NCBI GenBank assembly: GCA_040285825.1
Contig: JAUPSS010000007.1
Span: 124,001-188,000 of the forward strand
From: Eukaryota sp. TZLM1-RC
Lineage: Eukaryota; Metamonada: BaSk clade
DNA: 64,000 nucleotides
Direction: 5' to 3'
Below, in pieces: positions 53,199 through 63,696 of this stretch (position 1 is its first letter; each line of letters opens with the position of its first letter). The translations under genes were made by a program, and so were the position numbers. A model generated the notes under the pieces. It searched no databases. It saw only the letters and a list, made by a program, of their open reading frames with translations, and was not told the origin of the DNA.

Positions 53199-54911
53199 AT
53201 GCATTCAACAAGTTCCACATCAATTGGTAGCAAGCCTCTCTTACTTGAATACGTTCCCAAACTCCACTCTTTTCCTACTGGAGGTGTTCTCCTCATCACT
53301 TTCTCTGGTTCTGTCAACTTTCTCCCTCTCGATGATATTGACGACAGTTGCGAAGACGTTCACCAAATCAGTAACTTCTCTGTTTGTTCCTTTGCCATTG
53401 AACACCAACCTCATCATAACATAGCCTCTATCCCATTATGTTCATTTCCTCCTACCAAGATTGAGTTTTGTTCAAAGTACAAACTTTTACTTGTAGTAGG
53501 AATGTCCATTGATAATGTCCCAAGCATCACAGTCTACCATCTCACCATTTCGTCCTCTCCACCTCATGCCACATCATCACATCAAACCACTAAACCCAAA
53601 CCATCACTTGTTTGTATCTTTTCTGATGCGCTTTTCGCTTATGCTGACGTGGCGTTGTGTCATCACCACCCTGGCATTGCTTACCTCCTCCACTCATCAC
53701 CTTCCCTTCTTCACTACCTCAACCTGCAACCCTACATCACTAACCCTAACCCTACCATACCCTCTCCTATAGGACCTTTAATAGTAGCTGGTCCTTGTAC
53801 TGGTTCATTAGGCCATGTAGTGAGAATGACGAGGTTGACTTATGTACAAGATCAAAAATATCAATTTTTGACCTACAATGATGAGTGTTGGGGGGAGTTT
53901 CAGCTATGGTCAATTGATTGCCTTGATCAATCAAATCAGCAATCAAGGTCAAGTGATTCAATTTCTTGGTCTTGTCATTCACTCTTTCTCTTCCTACCCC
54001 ATGCATCATTCCCTCTCCCTGCCCAATCGAAGCCAGACTTACTCACCAAACCTGAACCTACCAATGATGATACCTTGCACAGAACCTATATTAGCTCTGT
54101 CCACGGCTGTATCGACAATCATGACAGTCAATCAGATCAAATAGAAGGTCAATTTGCCATGTTGATTAGAAGGGAGTTTCCAAGAAGTAAGAACAACTGT
54201 TTCGGTGTTGCATTTGGTTCTATTGGTGATGTTTTTGAAGGAGTTTGCCCCGTTACTTTTCACAGATTCACTAGTGATCAAGCTAATTATATTACGGATT
54301 TAAAACATGCCAAGTGGACTAGGCCTTTTTTGTTGGGAAGCAAGCCTTCATTCGGGTGTTTGTTGAGGAATGAGTTGGTTGAAATGTTTCCGTTTGGTCA
54401 TTGTTTGGGAAGTTTTCTGCATTTTAGTTCCACAATAGACCAATTTACCCAAATAGGAAGGTATCGACGTGTTGCCGGTCATTCTGATGGTTCAATCAGT
54501 TTGATTATAGCAATACCTCCCTGTGCTTCTTTTGATTTAACTATATTTGAAGAAGTCGTCAGTAGAATGGATTTTGAAAGCGTCACCGCTGACACGGATA
54601 CACGAAATTTTCGACGTTTGGCAGGGTACGAAATTTTAGAATTTTCAGATGGTTGGGCACGTTTCACTGAAAAGAGTAGAAAGAAAGATGTAATTAGTGG
54701 TGGAAATTCTTTTTCCAGAGGTAAATGTGAAGTCTTGAAAGGTTTGAATTTAGTATTTTGCTTTGTCTGCAAGTCAATGTTGTTGATGCCGTTGGTCTGT
54801 GATAATTGTAAAGGTAAAACCTACTGTTCTAGGGAGTGTCAGGCTTTTGATTGGAAACGTCATCAAAAGGAATGTAAACGTGATTTGATTGGCAGTAAAG
54901 GAAAGAGTTGA
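53199..54911 (+). CDS. MYND zinc-finger protein of unknown function
   Basis: The frame is open from 53160, but its first codon is TTG; the first ATG is at 53199, giving 570 residues. The C-terminus holds a MYND finger, CFVCKSMLLMPLVCDNCKGK then YCSRECQAFDWKRHQKEC, with the C-x2-C...C-x2-C...C-x3-C...H-x3-C ligands complete. MYND fingers bind short proline-containing peptides in partner proteins. The first 500 residues have no motif I recognise; alternating hydrophobic strands and His/Pro/Ser-rich loops may be a beta-propeller-like fold. No signal peptide or membrane helix. The finger is certain, the role unknown. Confidence 0.8.
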   Translation: MHSTSSTSIGSKPLLLEYVPKLHSFPTGGVLLITFSGSVNFLPLDDIDDSCEDVHQISNFSVCSFAIEHQPHHNIASIPLCSFPPTKIEFCSKYKLLLVVGMSIDNVPSITVYHLTISSSPPHATSSHQTTKPKPSLVCIFSDALFAYADVALCHHHPGIAYLLHSSPSLLHYLNLQPYITNPNPTIPSPIGPLIVAGPCTGSLGHVVRMTRLTYVQDQKYQFLTYNDECWGEFQLWSIDCLDQSNQQSRSSDSISWSCHSLFLFLPHASFPLPAQSKPDLLTKPEPTNDDTLHRTYISSVHGCIDNHDSQSDQIEGQFAMLIRREFPRSKNNCFGVAFGSIGDVFEGVCPVTFHRFTSDQANYITDLKHAKWTRPFLLGSKPSFGCLLRNELVEMFPFGHCLGSFLHFSSTIDQFTQIGRYRRVAGHSDGSISLIIAIPPCASFDLTIFEEVVSRMDFESVTADTDTRNFRRLAGYEILEFSDGWARFTEKSRKKDVISGGNSFSRGKCEVLKGLNLVFCFVCKSMLLMPLVCDNCKGKTYCSRECQAFDWKRHQKECKRDLIGSKGKS

Positions 54912-55844
54912 ATAAAATTCAATTAAGATTTTTGTTATTTATTTACAACAAAGATTTCACAGAAAATAATTTTTGAAATTTCATAAAGTGCTTGTTTTTA
55001 ATATCATACTTGACCTCTCTTCCAACAAAATATATAATTAATTTGCTTAGCTCTTGATTAAGCTTACTATTAATATTACTGAGACCAACTACACAGTCTT
55101 TTGACTTGATATTTGATTTATTATATCATCAATGTACTATGATTATGTCACTCTGAACCATGTCACGAGTTGCTTCTTAATCAGAAGACTGAAAATAGGT
55201 ATTGATTCTTGGTTGAAAATATAATACAAAGTTCAATGGATTAAGTCAAAATTCTTGTTGTATTTCCTTTATTTTCAGAACAACAAACAAAAAACCATTG
55301 AAATTGTGCAAAACGTTGATTTACTATTCAATTTCATCGATTTTATCCAATTCATTGCAGATATTACGTTTATTATGTATAAATACAGAAGAACTTGCTT
55401 TTGTTATTATTTATAAATTTCATACCCAGAAAGCAACAACTCCGCGATTATTAAAAGAACAGACTGAATACTGATGTTTTTCCAGTATTTTATGTTTAAA
55501 CCAGAATATTGCAATCTTGTCAATGCTGTGCAAAATGACTGATTGAATATACCGAAGCGTCAATTGAGAAATTCAATTAACCAGAAACAACAAAAACATC
55601 ATTCATCTTTCATATTCATCCTTCCTTTCATAAACTGTAATACCCATAATAATCAATAAACTCAGTAAACAGGTCAGCAAAGCTCGTATAATTAAAATTA
55701 TTTAAAATAAAACTAAAATTAAAACAAACACAAAAATTGGATGCGAAATATTATAGCAACTGATTTGGATGACAAGTTGTTTATTTCGAAACACCGTTTT
55801 ATCTCAATAAACATAACCATAACTAGTGAAGTTTATGCTAGCTA
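54912..55844. other. AT-rich intergenic stretch
   Basis: No frame over 60 codons and no repeat noticed between the MYND gene and the RCC1 relic. Confidence 0.5.
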
Positions 55845-56816
55845 TCCTTGTTCATTTGCATTTACTCAATGAGGTCAAGTGGTTGGGTGCAGAGTTTTTA
55901 TCAAATCAATTTATCAATCGACTCAAAAGTCCAAGAATATTGTTTTAATTTCCACGTGGGAGGAGTTTTTGCGACAAATGGTAAAAATAATGATCCTTTT
56001 CTTTTTCAGATGATACGATTATCTTATTTTGAAAATTCCAGTAATCTACAATCTTACATCATAAGCAATTCGTCAAAGGCTATCCACTTTTGTTTTCCTT
56101 GACACTTCATGTCTTTTTGTTATCGATATTGATGGTGTTGTTGAAAGTTTCGCATGGATGGTGTTGGCTTATGCAATAAAAATCCCACCAAGGTAATATT
56201 TTTTTCTTTAGAATTTTTGATCAATTTGCTTGAATGTAATCCGTTGTGTATAATAGTGGTGGGGTTATTGCTTGGTGTCTTTCGAGTAGAATAACTGATT
56301 TTTACGAAGATGTTCAAGAACCAATTTGTGTTGGAGCTTTCATTGATATAGAAGGTAATTCAGTAGGTCATGACTTCCTTTTTTCCTACTACATAAGTAT
56401 TGTTTGTTCCTGGGAAAACCCTTTTTGGGCAAGATTTTACACCAAATTCGGTATTAGTCAAAGTCTAGCTCAATTTTTTCAAGAAGTGTTGAATGATCAT
56501 CCATATCAAAATTCAGCCGATTTTAATTCAAATCAAATCTTTGTGGTGAATAATTGCATTGGACTACTGAAACAAGCCCCCATAAAAATTAACTCTAAAT
56601 TGACAAAGCTTGATGTTCACATGATGATGTGTCTTTAATGTGGGTTGATTATTGACAAATATTGTCATTTTGCCTAATTATTGAGGTTGTTGGATGATCT
56701 ACATGTGGTAGATGCTCAATAAACTGGGCACATTGATCAATAATTATGTGTCAGGAACTTGATTATTCACTTATCATGACAAAATTAGCCACTTCACTAG
56801 TGTTGCTTATTTTCCA
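55845..56816 (+). pseudogene. RCC1/leucine-rich gene relic, 5' part (split by a retroelement)
   Basis: Scattered blocks in family order: CSFAFTQ.GQVV at 55850, RITDFYEDVQEPICVGAFIDI at about 56285, SVGHDFLFSYY, FWARFYTKFGISQSLAQFFQEV at about 56425, SKLTKLDV, and ELDYS...KLATSLVLLI at about 56755-56810. Large internal losses and many stops. The next block of the family, expected after ATSLVLL, is found beyond the inserted element at 58244. Confidence 0.8.
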
Positions 56817-56825
56817 TCAATACAT
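56817..56825. repeat. 9-bp target-site duplication, left
   Basis: TCAATACAT, exactly repeated at 58235-58243. Joining the flanks puts the RCC1 relic back in family order. Confidence 0.8.
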
Positions 56826-58234
56826 TTTTTTTAATTTTTTATATTAAAAACCTATAAAGCAACATCTAAAAAATCCATCTCTCCCAAAACAAAAACACTA
56901 GATGCAACTCTCTCCTAGTGAGATCCAAGAGAAAGAAAAGCATCAGAAACCAACTTCAACATATCCTTAGAAATAGAAAACACAATTCTATTTTGCCAAA
57001 ACAATCTGTTGAAATTTTGTCAGTTCATTTTTTTACAATCAATTCAAAATCTGCCACAAAATGTATAGCCGTTAGAGCAAGTGAACCAAGAAGAGAAAAT
57101 ACAAATGGATACAAATTGTATTTTGCATGCTGTTGGCAGGACAATTTGGACAATGGTTCATTGTATATTTTGATTTTAAAATTTTCTGCATTTGCAAGGG
57201 GATTATGAATTTCAGAATTAACAAGCCTTTCATTTGAGGCATTGCAAAGATCAACAGACATTACATGCAATAAAATGAAGCTTCCATCTGATCCAGGTAA
57301 TATTACATCACCTCTATTATTCTTATGAAAATCATCTTCAGTATCAAACAGATTTGACAACAAAGGTTCCAAAAAGGTTTCAATTCAGTGAGACTTAAAC
57401 ATGCAATAAAACTGGTCTCTTACAGCATCGTGAACCTTGCTTCTTAAAGTAATAAAATGTTTACAATTTAACAAATGAGTAATTGTAATTTTTCGAGAAC
57501 ATTTGCAAATAGAATTATGAGGTAAATTATCAGGCGAGATAAAGGAAGGAAATCTCATATTCAAAGTCAAGGCAGAATCAGTTAAGAGAGTGCCATAAAC
57601 ATGAGGAATTATTGTTACTGAGGCAGAAGATGTTCTATCACACATATCTTGTAAAAGATTTGCAAAGAGATAAAGATTTTGTAGAGGAAAACTTGGTTCA
57701 ATGATAATCGTCCCATTAGGTATGAGTTAATTTAATTAAGTGTGCAAATTCAATACTTTATATTTGCAAAAGCGAGATTCTTTTTCTTGGCCAAGCCAAG
57801 TCTAACATCAAAATCCAAGCTTTCAAAAATCGTTCACAATTTTTGTTGAAGCTTTTGACAGCAAAACTGCATATTAAAAAGAGATCGGTTGGGAATTTTT
57901 TGAATTGATTGGCGAAAACATTTGGTCCAAATGTGTGGTGGCAATCAATCAAGTTCACAAGATAACTCATTCAAATATGGACTGCAGCTGGGAACTAATG
58001 GATGAGAATCATCAGGAAATCTACGAGAAAATTCATAAATAAAATTTTGCCACCACCCAAGAAAGCTGATTGACACAAAATTGATGATTTAGTAAATCCA
58101 ATACCACCCAAATTTGTTGAAGAAAATAAGTGATTTTTCAACATTAATCAGCAAAAATTCTTTTCTCAATGAATTAAAAGAACGACAAAAGCTAATGCTA
58201 TGGAGGGAGCACAAGATCTAAAATTGTGGGTTAT
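56826..58234 (-). mobile_element. 5'-truncated non-LTR retrotransposon inserted in the RCC1 relic (copy b)
   Basis: Close relative of copy a on the minus strand. A thumb remnant (around 58060-58200) comes first, then CKCSRKITITHLLNC (CCHC knuckle), RGDVILPGSDGSFILLHVMS and the end domain matching FWQNRIVFSI at 56980. It ends with a T-rich stretch on the plus strand (an A-rich 3' end on its own strand). It is flanked by a perfect 9-bp duplication and contains a smaller insertion at 57667-57761. Many stops and shifts. Confidence 0.85.
57667..57761 (+). mobile_element. 95-bp 3'-end retroelement insertion nested in copy b
   Basis: Contains only the last codons (gataaagattttgtagagg) and the noncoding 3' end of the plus-strand family (cttggttcaatgataatcgtcccattaggtatgag). 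It is flanked by 9-bp duplications ATTTGCAAA (57658-57666 and 57762-57770). Without it, copy b reads on exactly as copy a does at 7110-7140. Confidence 0.85.
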
Positions 58235-58243
58235 TCAATACAT

Positions 58244-58440
58244 AAAAAAAGTTGATGATTTAAGATATTTTATTTCATCAACTGATTTGGTGGTATTTGA
58301 TCTTGTTTTTAACAGAGTATTGGAACCAACTTTAACCCAATCTCTCGTCAGAGTGGAGTTACCAAACTTTGAGGAAATGATAGTCCACAGCGGTGTGTCT
58401 ACCAATGTCATTGATCAATAATTTCCTTCTATGAAATTTT
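58244..58440 (+). pseudogene. RCC1/leucine-rich gene relic, 3' part
   Basis: Continues the relic after the inserted element: VDDLRYFISSTDLVVF, QSLVRVELPNFEEMIVHSGV and STNVIDQ, matching VTDLSYLTSLKELVV, QSIVRVEA...LPNLKELVIH and TNITEQ of copy 2. A stop at 58419-58421 precedes a last match FPSMKF. The family's C-terminal end is missing. Confidence 0.75.
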
Positions 58441-58554
58441 TATACAAAATCATTCTTTATTAAAATTTCTTTATTAAATATTCTTAATGAGTATATATAT
58501 TGGTTAAGTAATTGAAAAAAAGGCACATCAAAGCAACTTTTTTTAGAATAATGT

Positions 58555-59090
58555 TTATTTATTTTTAAAACTGGAATAATTATTGAGACAAAAGAACCCA
58601 TCTAAATTTCAATATCCTCCAAACAAGCGTCACTATAACTGAACCTACTCACAGCATTACGTTCATATTCTACACCAATAGCTAAAAGTGACTTTGAAAT
58701 CATTGTTGGAATAGATTTGAAAATGCAAAAAACAATTCTATTTAACCAGAAAGTGGAGTTCATTGTTTTACCAGACCTATTCAATAACACTTTTTTAAAA
58801 TTTTCAAAAAAGTGCAAGCCTGAAGGCCCAATATTGCCAAAAAGAGAAATTGCAAACGGCACAAACTGATATTTCACATGTTCCACTCTATCTAACTGTG
58901 CCAAAGGTTCTTCATATTTTTGTATCTTCTTTTTTCGGCGTTAGATAACGGCGAATCAGCGGAATAGACTAAACGAGCAGCAGAATTTTTGCAAAAGTAA
59001 GTAACAATTACCATTGTTTTATCATTACGTGATCCTGCTTCCTTTAGTCTAGATTTTTGATGGTAATAAAGATTTGCATACACTGCTCAA
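58555..59090 (-). mobile_element. Non-LTR retroelement C-terminal fragment (divergent subfamily)
   Basis: Two minus-strand frames: 58892-59083 (SRNDKTMVIVTYFCKN, NAEKRRYKNMKN) and 58602-58904 (VEHVKYQFVPFAISLFGNIG, FWLNRIVFCIFKSIPTMISK, DIEI at the end). The second matches LQHAKYNLYPFVFSLFGSLA and FWQNRIVFSI of copy a. The shift between them lies near 58900. The last domain is open over its whole 100 codons. Confidence 0.65.
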
Positions 59091-59218
59091 AAAAGAATTT
59101 AAACTGAAAGTAATTAACATATTTATTGTTTGCAAATCTGTGATAAAATTCTTCAAGCTAGGCCCAACTAAAGACAACCATGACAACCACTACTGACACG
59201 TCACACTGACGAAGCACA

Positions 59219-60343
59219 CTAAATCTCCACATCCTTTAAAAACCGCTCTACTTCCTCTCTCTTCATCTTAATAACCACACCTCTTCCTCTTCCCACAACA
59301 TCCTTCTCCTCAAGTATTCCATGTCGGAAATACTCGTTGAGCTTGTCCTGCAAAGAACTCGAATACTGTCTTAGTTCCTTTGACTTTCCCAGCTTTTCCC
59401 ACGTGACAAATAGTTGTGGTGACGTGTCGTGACGTGGCATTTCGGAACTGAGAGAAAGTGACAAAACACTTCTAAATACCTTACGCGAATGAAAGTTTAA
59501 ATGCTCATCAACATGGACCACGTTATCAAAACCAGCAAATGATGTGTCATGACGTGGCATTTCTTCTACTTTCCCTTCCATTCTCCGTTCTTCCTTCTCT
59601 TCCCGATGTATCGAAGGAGTGAACCTTATCCGTCGTGGATTCAGGAAGTATAGTTGAGAAGCATTGAGAGTACGTAGACCGGTGCGATCAGTGAGAGAGA
59701 AGACCAGGGAGAAGTTGCAGATGGAAACCAAGTATGAAAGGGGGGTGAGGAGAGAGCGAAAGCAGTCGTCATTGAGGTTGGTTATAGTTATTATGTAAGG
59801 TAATAATGGTTTGAAGTACTTTTTTGCTTTAAGAAAAAAATCTGAATTGAAATTGGAAACTTTTTTCAACGTTTTAGGTGCATTAGATTTGGACAATAAT
59901 TTCGACAATAAATGATTGAATATATTGTTTTTTGAGTTCTTCACAATAATAGGGTCCATATAATCACAGGAAATACCTTTGCTTCTAATAAACGAGCAAA
60001 ATGCTTTCAATTCCTTGTCAATAAAGATATTTGAGTCAATAAATAAAGAACATTTGCAATTGTTCAAAATACTGAGCCATTGATTAAACGTAGTTGAGTA
60101 GAACTTTGCTAGCCTTGGTAGGTTCTCTCTGTGCATGACCGGGGCAAATCGATCACGTGTGTAAGTAGAATCTGTAGATGAAAGAGATGGGCTTGAGGAA
60201 GAAGATGATTCAAAGCCGATTCTGCCATACAGTTCTAGTTGTTGGGCTGGTGTTAGTTTGCCAATGTCTTCTGGTAAAAGAAGGCGGGGAATATGAGACT
60301 TTTGTTTTGCGAGAGAGACATTGCGGCTAAGATAAGGTCGCAT
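59219..60343 (-). CDS. Probable origin recognition complex subunit 2 (divergent)
   Basis: Intact 374-codon gene, ATG to TAG. ORC2 is part of the six-subunit complex that marks replication origins and loads the MCM helicase; its AAA-like domain lacks ATPase motifs. Matches in order: FNQWLSILNNCKCSLFIDSN (ORC2 has F.QW...L..G.SLLFYG), LLPYIITITNLNDDCFRSLL, FSLVFSLTDRTGLRTLNASQ at the place of LIASVDHINAPLLWD, NPRRIRFTP, and a C-terminal winged-helix-like end with SLQDKLNEYFRHGIL and VVIKMKREEVERFL. Length is at the short end for ORC2. The block EMPRHDTS occurs twice (residues about 265 and 305). Identity is low and the call rests on order and spacing. Confidence 0.55.
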   Translation of the reverse strand: MRPYLSRNVSLAKQKSHIPRLLLPEDIGKLTPAQQLELYGRIGFESSSSSSPSLSSTDSTYTRDRFAPVMHRENLPRLAKFYSTTFNQWLSILNNCKCSLFIDSNIFIDKELKAFCSFIRSKGISCDYMDPIIVKNSKNNIFNHLLSKLLSKSNAPKTLKKVSNFNSDFFLKAKKYFKPLLPYIITITNLNDDCFRSLLTPLSYLVSICNFSLVFSLTDRTGLRTLNASQLYFLNPRRIRFTPSIHREEKEERRMEGKVEEMPRHDTSFAGFDNVVHVDEHLNFHSRKVFRSVLSLSLSSEMPRHDTSPQLFVTWEKLGKSKELRQYSSSLQDKLNEYFRHGILEEKDVVGRGRGVVIKMKREEVERFLKDVEI

Positions 60344-61458
60344 GAAGGGAAAAAAGTTGGGGTGATGGGGTCCTGAAGAGGTTCACTCAAAGTTGAAAAC
60401 TTTGTTTTTTATTTGATTAGACAAGAGTATCATCTTCCTTGCCATGTTATTTTGAGTGATAATCAAGAAACTTTTTACACCGATTGGAGCTGTATCGTCG
60501 TCTATTCAAATTAAATCATTACAACAGTTTTTGTTAATTAAAACCTTCATCCTCAATCAATTGATTTAATACGAAAAATTATGCAAACCCAAAAATTATG
60601 CCAAAAATGCAAACATGAAAACTATAAAAAACTAAGGTTCAAAGCACGATTCAACATTAGTGATCATTAGTTGAATGAAGGAAGATCCTCACTATTTACT
60701 GGTTCATGAGCAAGACTTCACTGAAACTCTGTTCTTTTGGACAGTATTGAGTTAAAATAACGTGGTAAAGTCTTAAAGAGCAAGAAAACAATTCTGTTCC
60801 TCTAAATAAATTGATCAACAGAACGTCCTAATAATAAAAAATATAGATCATTCAGGAAAATCAGTCCATCTCTATACGAAGTACCAAAAGTATAAATTCT
60901 AATAACAATGCAATTAATTATACAAAAAACAATATTTCTGCCACGCTTTTTATTCAAACATACAAGTAAATCTTTAATCTTAGAGTGCTTATTCCTTGCG
61001 GTATTTCTGAGAGTTGATTCAATGCCGAGAGACGGTATAGTGAATTTATTAAAACAGTGTTTGTGCATTCGTAATGCAATAACCAAAAACACTGTCAGGT
61101 TAGAATTTGAACTATAAAGCAACCGAAAACCTTTGAAAATATTGAAACACAATATTGGTACTGTAGATTAGACCAAAACTGGGGTCATACGAACATATAG
61201 TTTAATCTTGAACAATTGATTTAATTCACAATAGTTTTACAGCATACCTGTGCATGACGTCATGACAAAAGGTAAAAAGTTGTCATATACAGGTTTGTTT
61301 TGCAGAAGTATGACAAATGATTGACACGATCCTGTTGACCTAAAAATCGAGCTTTCAAACTATTAGGAAGTAAAAACACAAAAACAGGCGGTGTGATTGA
61401 ACCTTTATCTATACTGAAAAAATTTAAATTAAGGCAAATAATTTGCCTTTCTCTCCCA
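60344..61458. other. Intergenic between divergent genes
   Basis: The ORC2-like gene leaves leftward and the B-box/TLDc gene rightward, so both promoters should lie here. AT-rich; no coding region seen. The perfect palindrome catgacgtcatg (61253-61264) contains the CREB/ATF-type site TGACGTCA about 195 bp before the ATG of the B-box gene. Confidence 0.45.
61253..61264. promoter_or_regulatory. Palindromic TGACGTCA (CRE-like) site
   Basis: CATGACGTCATG is a 12-bp perfect palindrome with the full CRE core used by bZIP factors in many eukaryotes. Position relative to the downstream ATG fits a promoter element. Its use here is inferred only. Confidence 0.3.
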
Positions 61459-62723
61459 ATGTCCCGATCAGTTGATCCTGCACCCGTCTGTGAAGGTATA
61501 TCACTTTCACCATACTGATTTCAGGCTGTAGAGAAGTCGACTCCTTCTTCTTCTGCAAGAATTGTGCCTTTTCCTTATGCAAAGACTGTACTAAATCAAT
61601 TCATTCTCACAGGCTCTTCTCTCGTCATGACATCATTACTGTTGAAGAAGCGTCTCTCAACAAGCTTCAACACTGCAAGAAACATCCCAACTCAACAGTA
61701 CCTGAACTAGGTTACTTTTGCGACGCCTGTGCTGAACCTGCTTGTATTGACTGTCTTCAAATTGGCTCACACAGTGACCATAGAAAATCCGTGGTCTCTA
61801 TCAACGATCGTGCTGATGAATATGCCTCCTCTGCTGACAAAATGGTCGCTAAACTTGACGAAGCTCTGCTTTCTATCCCAGCTTCCAAAGTATTTGATTC
61901 AATCAAGGAGCAACAGACTAACCTCTTGAATCTCATCTATAACGAGTACCAGCGTCTGATAGAACAAGCCAAGGAAAGCAAGAAGCACAGAGTCCAACGC
62001 ATCCAGGAGCGTCAGTTCTTATTATTTGATAAGGTTGATGTTTCTGAATTGGAATCTCTTCTTAATCATGTTGAATCTGACTTTGCTAGCTTGAGGGAAC
62101 AGTTTAAGAAGGCTATTACCAATATCGCTGAACTCTCTGATGAAAAAAATTCTTCAATGATCTCTGACAGAAAGGACTCTTCAATTAGCAAAAGTAATGC
62201 TTCTGGTCTTTTCTCAAACTCAACAGTGCTTTCATCTGATTGCCCTGACATTACCTCTCTTCGCTTTCCTACTTCTAAAACTCCAAGCTTGTTATTCAGA
62301 GCATCTAGAGATGGATTTGCTGCAAGTAGTTTTCATTCTAGATGTGATGGTCAGCCTAATGTTGTGGTATTGGTTAGAGCAACCAATGGAGCTGTCTTTG
62401 GAGGGTTTTCTTCTACTGCTTTTGATAGTGAGGGTGGAATTTATTATCATTCACCAGGAGCTTTTTTGTTTAGAGTCAAGAACAATAACTATCCTTCCCC
62501 TGAAAGGTTTGATTTGAATGGGAATTATGATCAGCGTGCTATTGTTCGTTCCTCAGGATGTGGACCTCGTTTTGGTGGTGGTAGTGACCTGTATCTCTGT
62601 GACAACTGCAACTCTAACAACTCTTCTTACAGTAATTGTGGCTCCACATACCATGGATCCTACCAACAACTAACCCAAGACAAACACTTCACTGTGACAG
62701 ACTATGAAGTTTGGTCGATCTAA
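61459..62723 (+). CDS. Double B-box zinc finger, coiled coil and TLDc domain protein
   Basis: Two exons, 61459-61495 and 61525-62723, give 411 residues. The first B-box lies across the splice (CEGCREVDSFFFCKNC, CKDCTKSIHSH), the second at about residues 65-100 (CKKHPNS, CDACAEPACIDC, SHSDH). A coiled coil follows (about 115-220: QERQFLLFDKVDVSELESLL region). The C-terminal 160 residues are a TLDc domain: LLFRASRDGFAASSFHSRCD, GAVFGGFSS, GAFLFRVKN, GPRFGGGSDLYLC and the closing VTDYEVW. TLDc proteins of the TLDC1/OXR1 type act in oxidative stress response and on the V-ATPase; B-box plus TLDc occurs in several protists, role unknown. Without the intron the first zinc ligands and ATG are out of frame. 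Confidence 0.85.
61496..61524 (+). other. 29-nt spliceosomal intron in the B-box/TLDc gene
   Basis: Begins gtatat and ends gatttcag, with a branch-like tactgat 4-10 nt from the end. Reading through meets the wrong frame and a TGA at 61491. Removing it joins the ATG-led exon to the B-box frame so that C-x2-C of the first finger is made (GAA G|GC TGT). Confidence 0.75.
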
Positions 62724-63318
62724 ACAGGGTTCACTAGTGATTTATTTGGGATAATAAAGGTAAAATCAATTATCGCAACAATATTTAAAATACCAACAAA
62801 ATACAGAATGGGGTTTAAATATCTGGCCTTAATGTTTTAAAAAAGATTTATTAAATTTAAAGCAACTGAAATATCTAAATCAAAACCATATAGACTAATT
62901 TAAATAAACAACTATTGAAAATAAGGTCAGTGATTTCACCAACACCACCATTGAAATTCAACGTAACCAAACTATTGGAATTTTAAAGGGTTGATTTGAT
63001 TCTAAACATTCTTTGATTCTAAACATCCCAATTGCAAGTATTTGAAATGTGGGGAAATCACTTAATTATTCAATCAATTATGATTGAATTTTTGATCAGA
63101 TCACTGATTAATCTAGTGAAAAATGGTGATGTGGTCAACTGATAAGCCTCCTTAATTGTTGAGTTGCTACAATCGATAATGAGGTAATCCAAGGTCAAAG
63201 TTCAAAACTAACATTCCTTAGGAGATGATGGGGAAAAGGTTTGTTGATAATCAATGTTGATTTTCCTAGTAATTGTGAATTCATGATCAAGAGTCAATCT
63301 AAGAATGACAGCACAACA
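62724..63318. other. Intergenic, nothing recognised
   Basis: AT-rich 3' flank of the TLDc gene. A 14-bp direct repeat (gattctaaacattc/gattctaaacatcc) sits at about 62998-63027. No gene or RNA seen. Confidence 0.45.
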
Positions 63319-63696
63319 TCAAACTGAAGTGTAAAAGAAAACAATAATAGATGTTGAAGCACCAATCAAATCACAAATGATTGATTGGTTTCCTTCAATA
63401 GTTTCCTTTACCGAATTCAACACTTTACCGCCATATTCAACCAAAGGGACACTAACAGTAGTTAAGCCAGTTTGAAGTTCATTGGTTTGTTTTGTAAAGA
63501 TTTCCCTAGCTTTTGTGAATGAAAAAAGACCATCTTGATGGAGATAATGACTGTTGTTATCCAATCGGAAACAGATTGACCAAAACACACCCGGTTTTTG
63601 GTCTTCCAGCTGCATAGAGCCAAAAAATGTCGCTTTAGGCACTGCTATATGAGCGATTGTGGGGAACTGAATAACTTTGAGGCAGTGTTTGCACAT
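63319..63696 (-). CDS. Hypothetical protein, possibly incomplete at its 5' end
   Basis: Open frame of 125 codons from an ATG (MCKHCLKVIQFP), ending KTSIIVFFYTSV-like with a hydrophobic last stretch (SIICDLIGASTSIIVFFY) that could be a membrane anchor or buried helix. The same frame stays open about 80 bases further upstream (HSDSTIGINPTVDLL) without an ATG. Another ATG-led frame (MQHSYTFPIDTHISC) begins at about 63860, so a short upstream intron or a frameshift could join them. No domain is recognised. Confidence 0.4.
   Translation of the reverse strand: MCKHCLKVIQFPTIAHIAVPKATFFGSMQLEDQKPGVFWSICFRLDNNSHYLHQDGLFSFTKAREIFTKQTNELQTGLTTVSVPLVEYGGKVLNSVKETIEGNQSIICDLIGASTSIIVFFYTSV

Noticed and set aside
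53735-53762. cactaaccctaaccctacc resembling telomere repeats
   Set aside because: Only two CCCTAA-like units, and they lie in frame inside the MYND gene coding for Asn-Pro repeats; chance codon use explains them.
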